From JAHCHG01 sp041394845 (lineage in GTDB: Bacteria; Acidobacteriota; Blastocatellia; Pyrinomonadales; Pyrinomonadaceae): a DNA stretch of 64,000 bases. Position 1 is the first letter of the stretch, and every line of letters begins with the position of its first letter. The DNA lies in contig JAWKHL010000003.1 in assembly GCA_041394845.1 (NCBI GenBank), forward strand, positions 1 to 64,000. The letters run 5' to 3'. A program made the position numbers and the translations under genes. Shown in pieces: positions 63,645-64,000 of the stretch. The notes beneath the pieces are model-generated. The model saw only the letters and a list, made by a program, of their open reading frames with translations, did no database searches and was not told the origin of the DNA.

Positions 63645-64000
63645 ATGATGAAAAAGACTTTCTCGCAAAAGGTGGGAATAGTTTCGGGCGCTGGGGTAAT
63701 CCTGATGACGTCTCTGAGTTTTCTAGCTATGAATCTAGTTGCTTGGAGAATTTGTTTTTTTCCGTTTCTGGTCTTTAACCTGTTTTTATTCATCGGTTAC
63801 TTGAAACATTTTGCGGAAATTTTTCCCTCAAGTAAAATCCAGGTGCTTTGGATCGCAACGATTATTTACAATCAAATACTTCTCTTGCCTTCGATTTACC
63901 TCTTTTGTATTTCCTCCGGAAGCGGAAATATCATCAAGTTTGACGACTTAATCACTCTGAAATTAATTTGGCTGGCGCAGACCGCCTGGTGGCTCACGTC
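63645..64000 (+). CDS. Multi-spanning membrane protein, cut by window end
   Basis: ATG at 63645 (second ATG at 63648) after ggagg. Open to the window edge (118 codons). MMKKTFSQKVGIVSGAGVIL, then helices LVAWRICFFPFLVFNLFLFIG and QILLLPSIYLFCI, matching the previous gene in layout. More AT-rich than most of the window. Confidence 0.65.
   Translation, partial: MMKKTFSQKVGIVSGAGVILMTSLSFLAMNLVAWRICFFPFLVFNLFLFIGYLKHFAEIFPSSKIQVLWIATIIYNQILLLPSIYLFCISSGSGNIIKFDDLITLKLIWLAQTAWWLT

Overview
The window looks like a chromosome segment of an Acidobacteriota member, probably class Blastocatellia (Pyrinomonadaceae-like). This is inferred from gene content: two large TonB-dependent receptors with an N-terminal carboxypeptidase-like regulatory domain, a Tat-exported DUF1501 protein with a DUF1800 partner, a tricorn-type protease with beta-propellers, an ECF sigma/FecR anti-sigma pair and many secreted or lipid-anchored proteins. 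Genes lie on both strands, mostly as single genes or short runs. No tRNA, rRNA or CRISPR array was seen.

Layout. 1-8.6 kb: end of an FG-GAP protein, a truncated nitrilase, monomeric isocitrate dehydrogenase, pterin dehydratase, four tandem paralogous lipoproteins and a DUF1015 protein. 8.6-19 kb: ECF sigma/anti-sigma pair, intradiol dioxygenase-like protein, two GNATs, a membrane HExxH protein overlapping an SDR, MBL hydrolase, free-Met-sulfoxide reductase, aldo/keto reductase, TerC and a FecR-domain protein. 19-31 kb: Spy-like protein, CDF transporter, LarA-like protein, ferredoxin-like protein, the DUF1800 and DUF1501 proteins, a serine hydrolase and a 2OG-Fe(II) oxygenase.

31.4-36.05 kb is a foreign block. 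Small unrelated genes, some AT-rich, are separated by 60-115 bp attC-like sites with R and L boxes and extrahelical bases. It reads as a gene-cassette array without an integrase in view. One cassette gene is split by a 1.28 kb IS3-family element, and another is frameshifted around a short repeat. 36-39.5 kb is the tricorn-like protease. 39.5-45.2 kb is a second accessory block: a tyrosine-recombinase remnant, a zinc-ribbon/SH3/DUF3761 protein, small unknown genes, then a LysM/peptidoglycan-binding protein followed by a full-length homologue of animal-type peptidylarginine deiminase (PADI) with all four catalytic residues.

45.4-64 kb: a VanX-type dipeptidase fused to a POTRA-like domain, a PilZ-like protein, two tandem TonB receptors, a GT4 glycosyltransferase, a Kelch protein, RecX, TruB, two paralogous secreted proteins, an alpha/beta hydrolase and two paralogous membrane proteins.

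A feature running through the whole window is a set of intergenic repeats built from 7-nt units (GGTGATG, AAATCCA, GTTAATG, GGGACAA, CAGATTT and others), mostly arranged as head-to-head hairpins. In places they run into genes: they form the first residues of the LarA-like ORF, the last residues of the 2OG oxygenase, and two in-frame stretches inside TruB.
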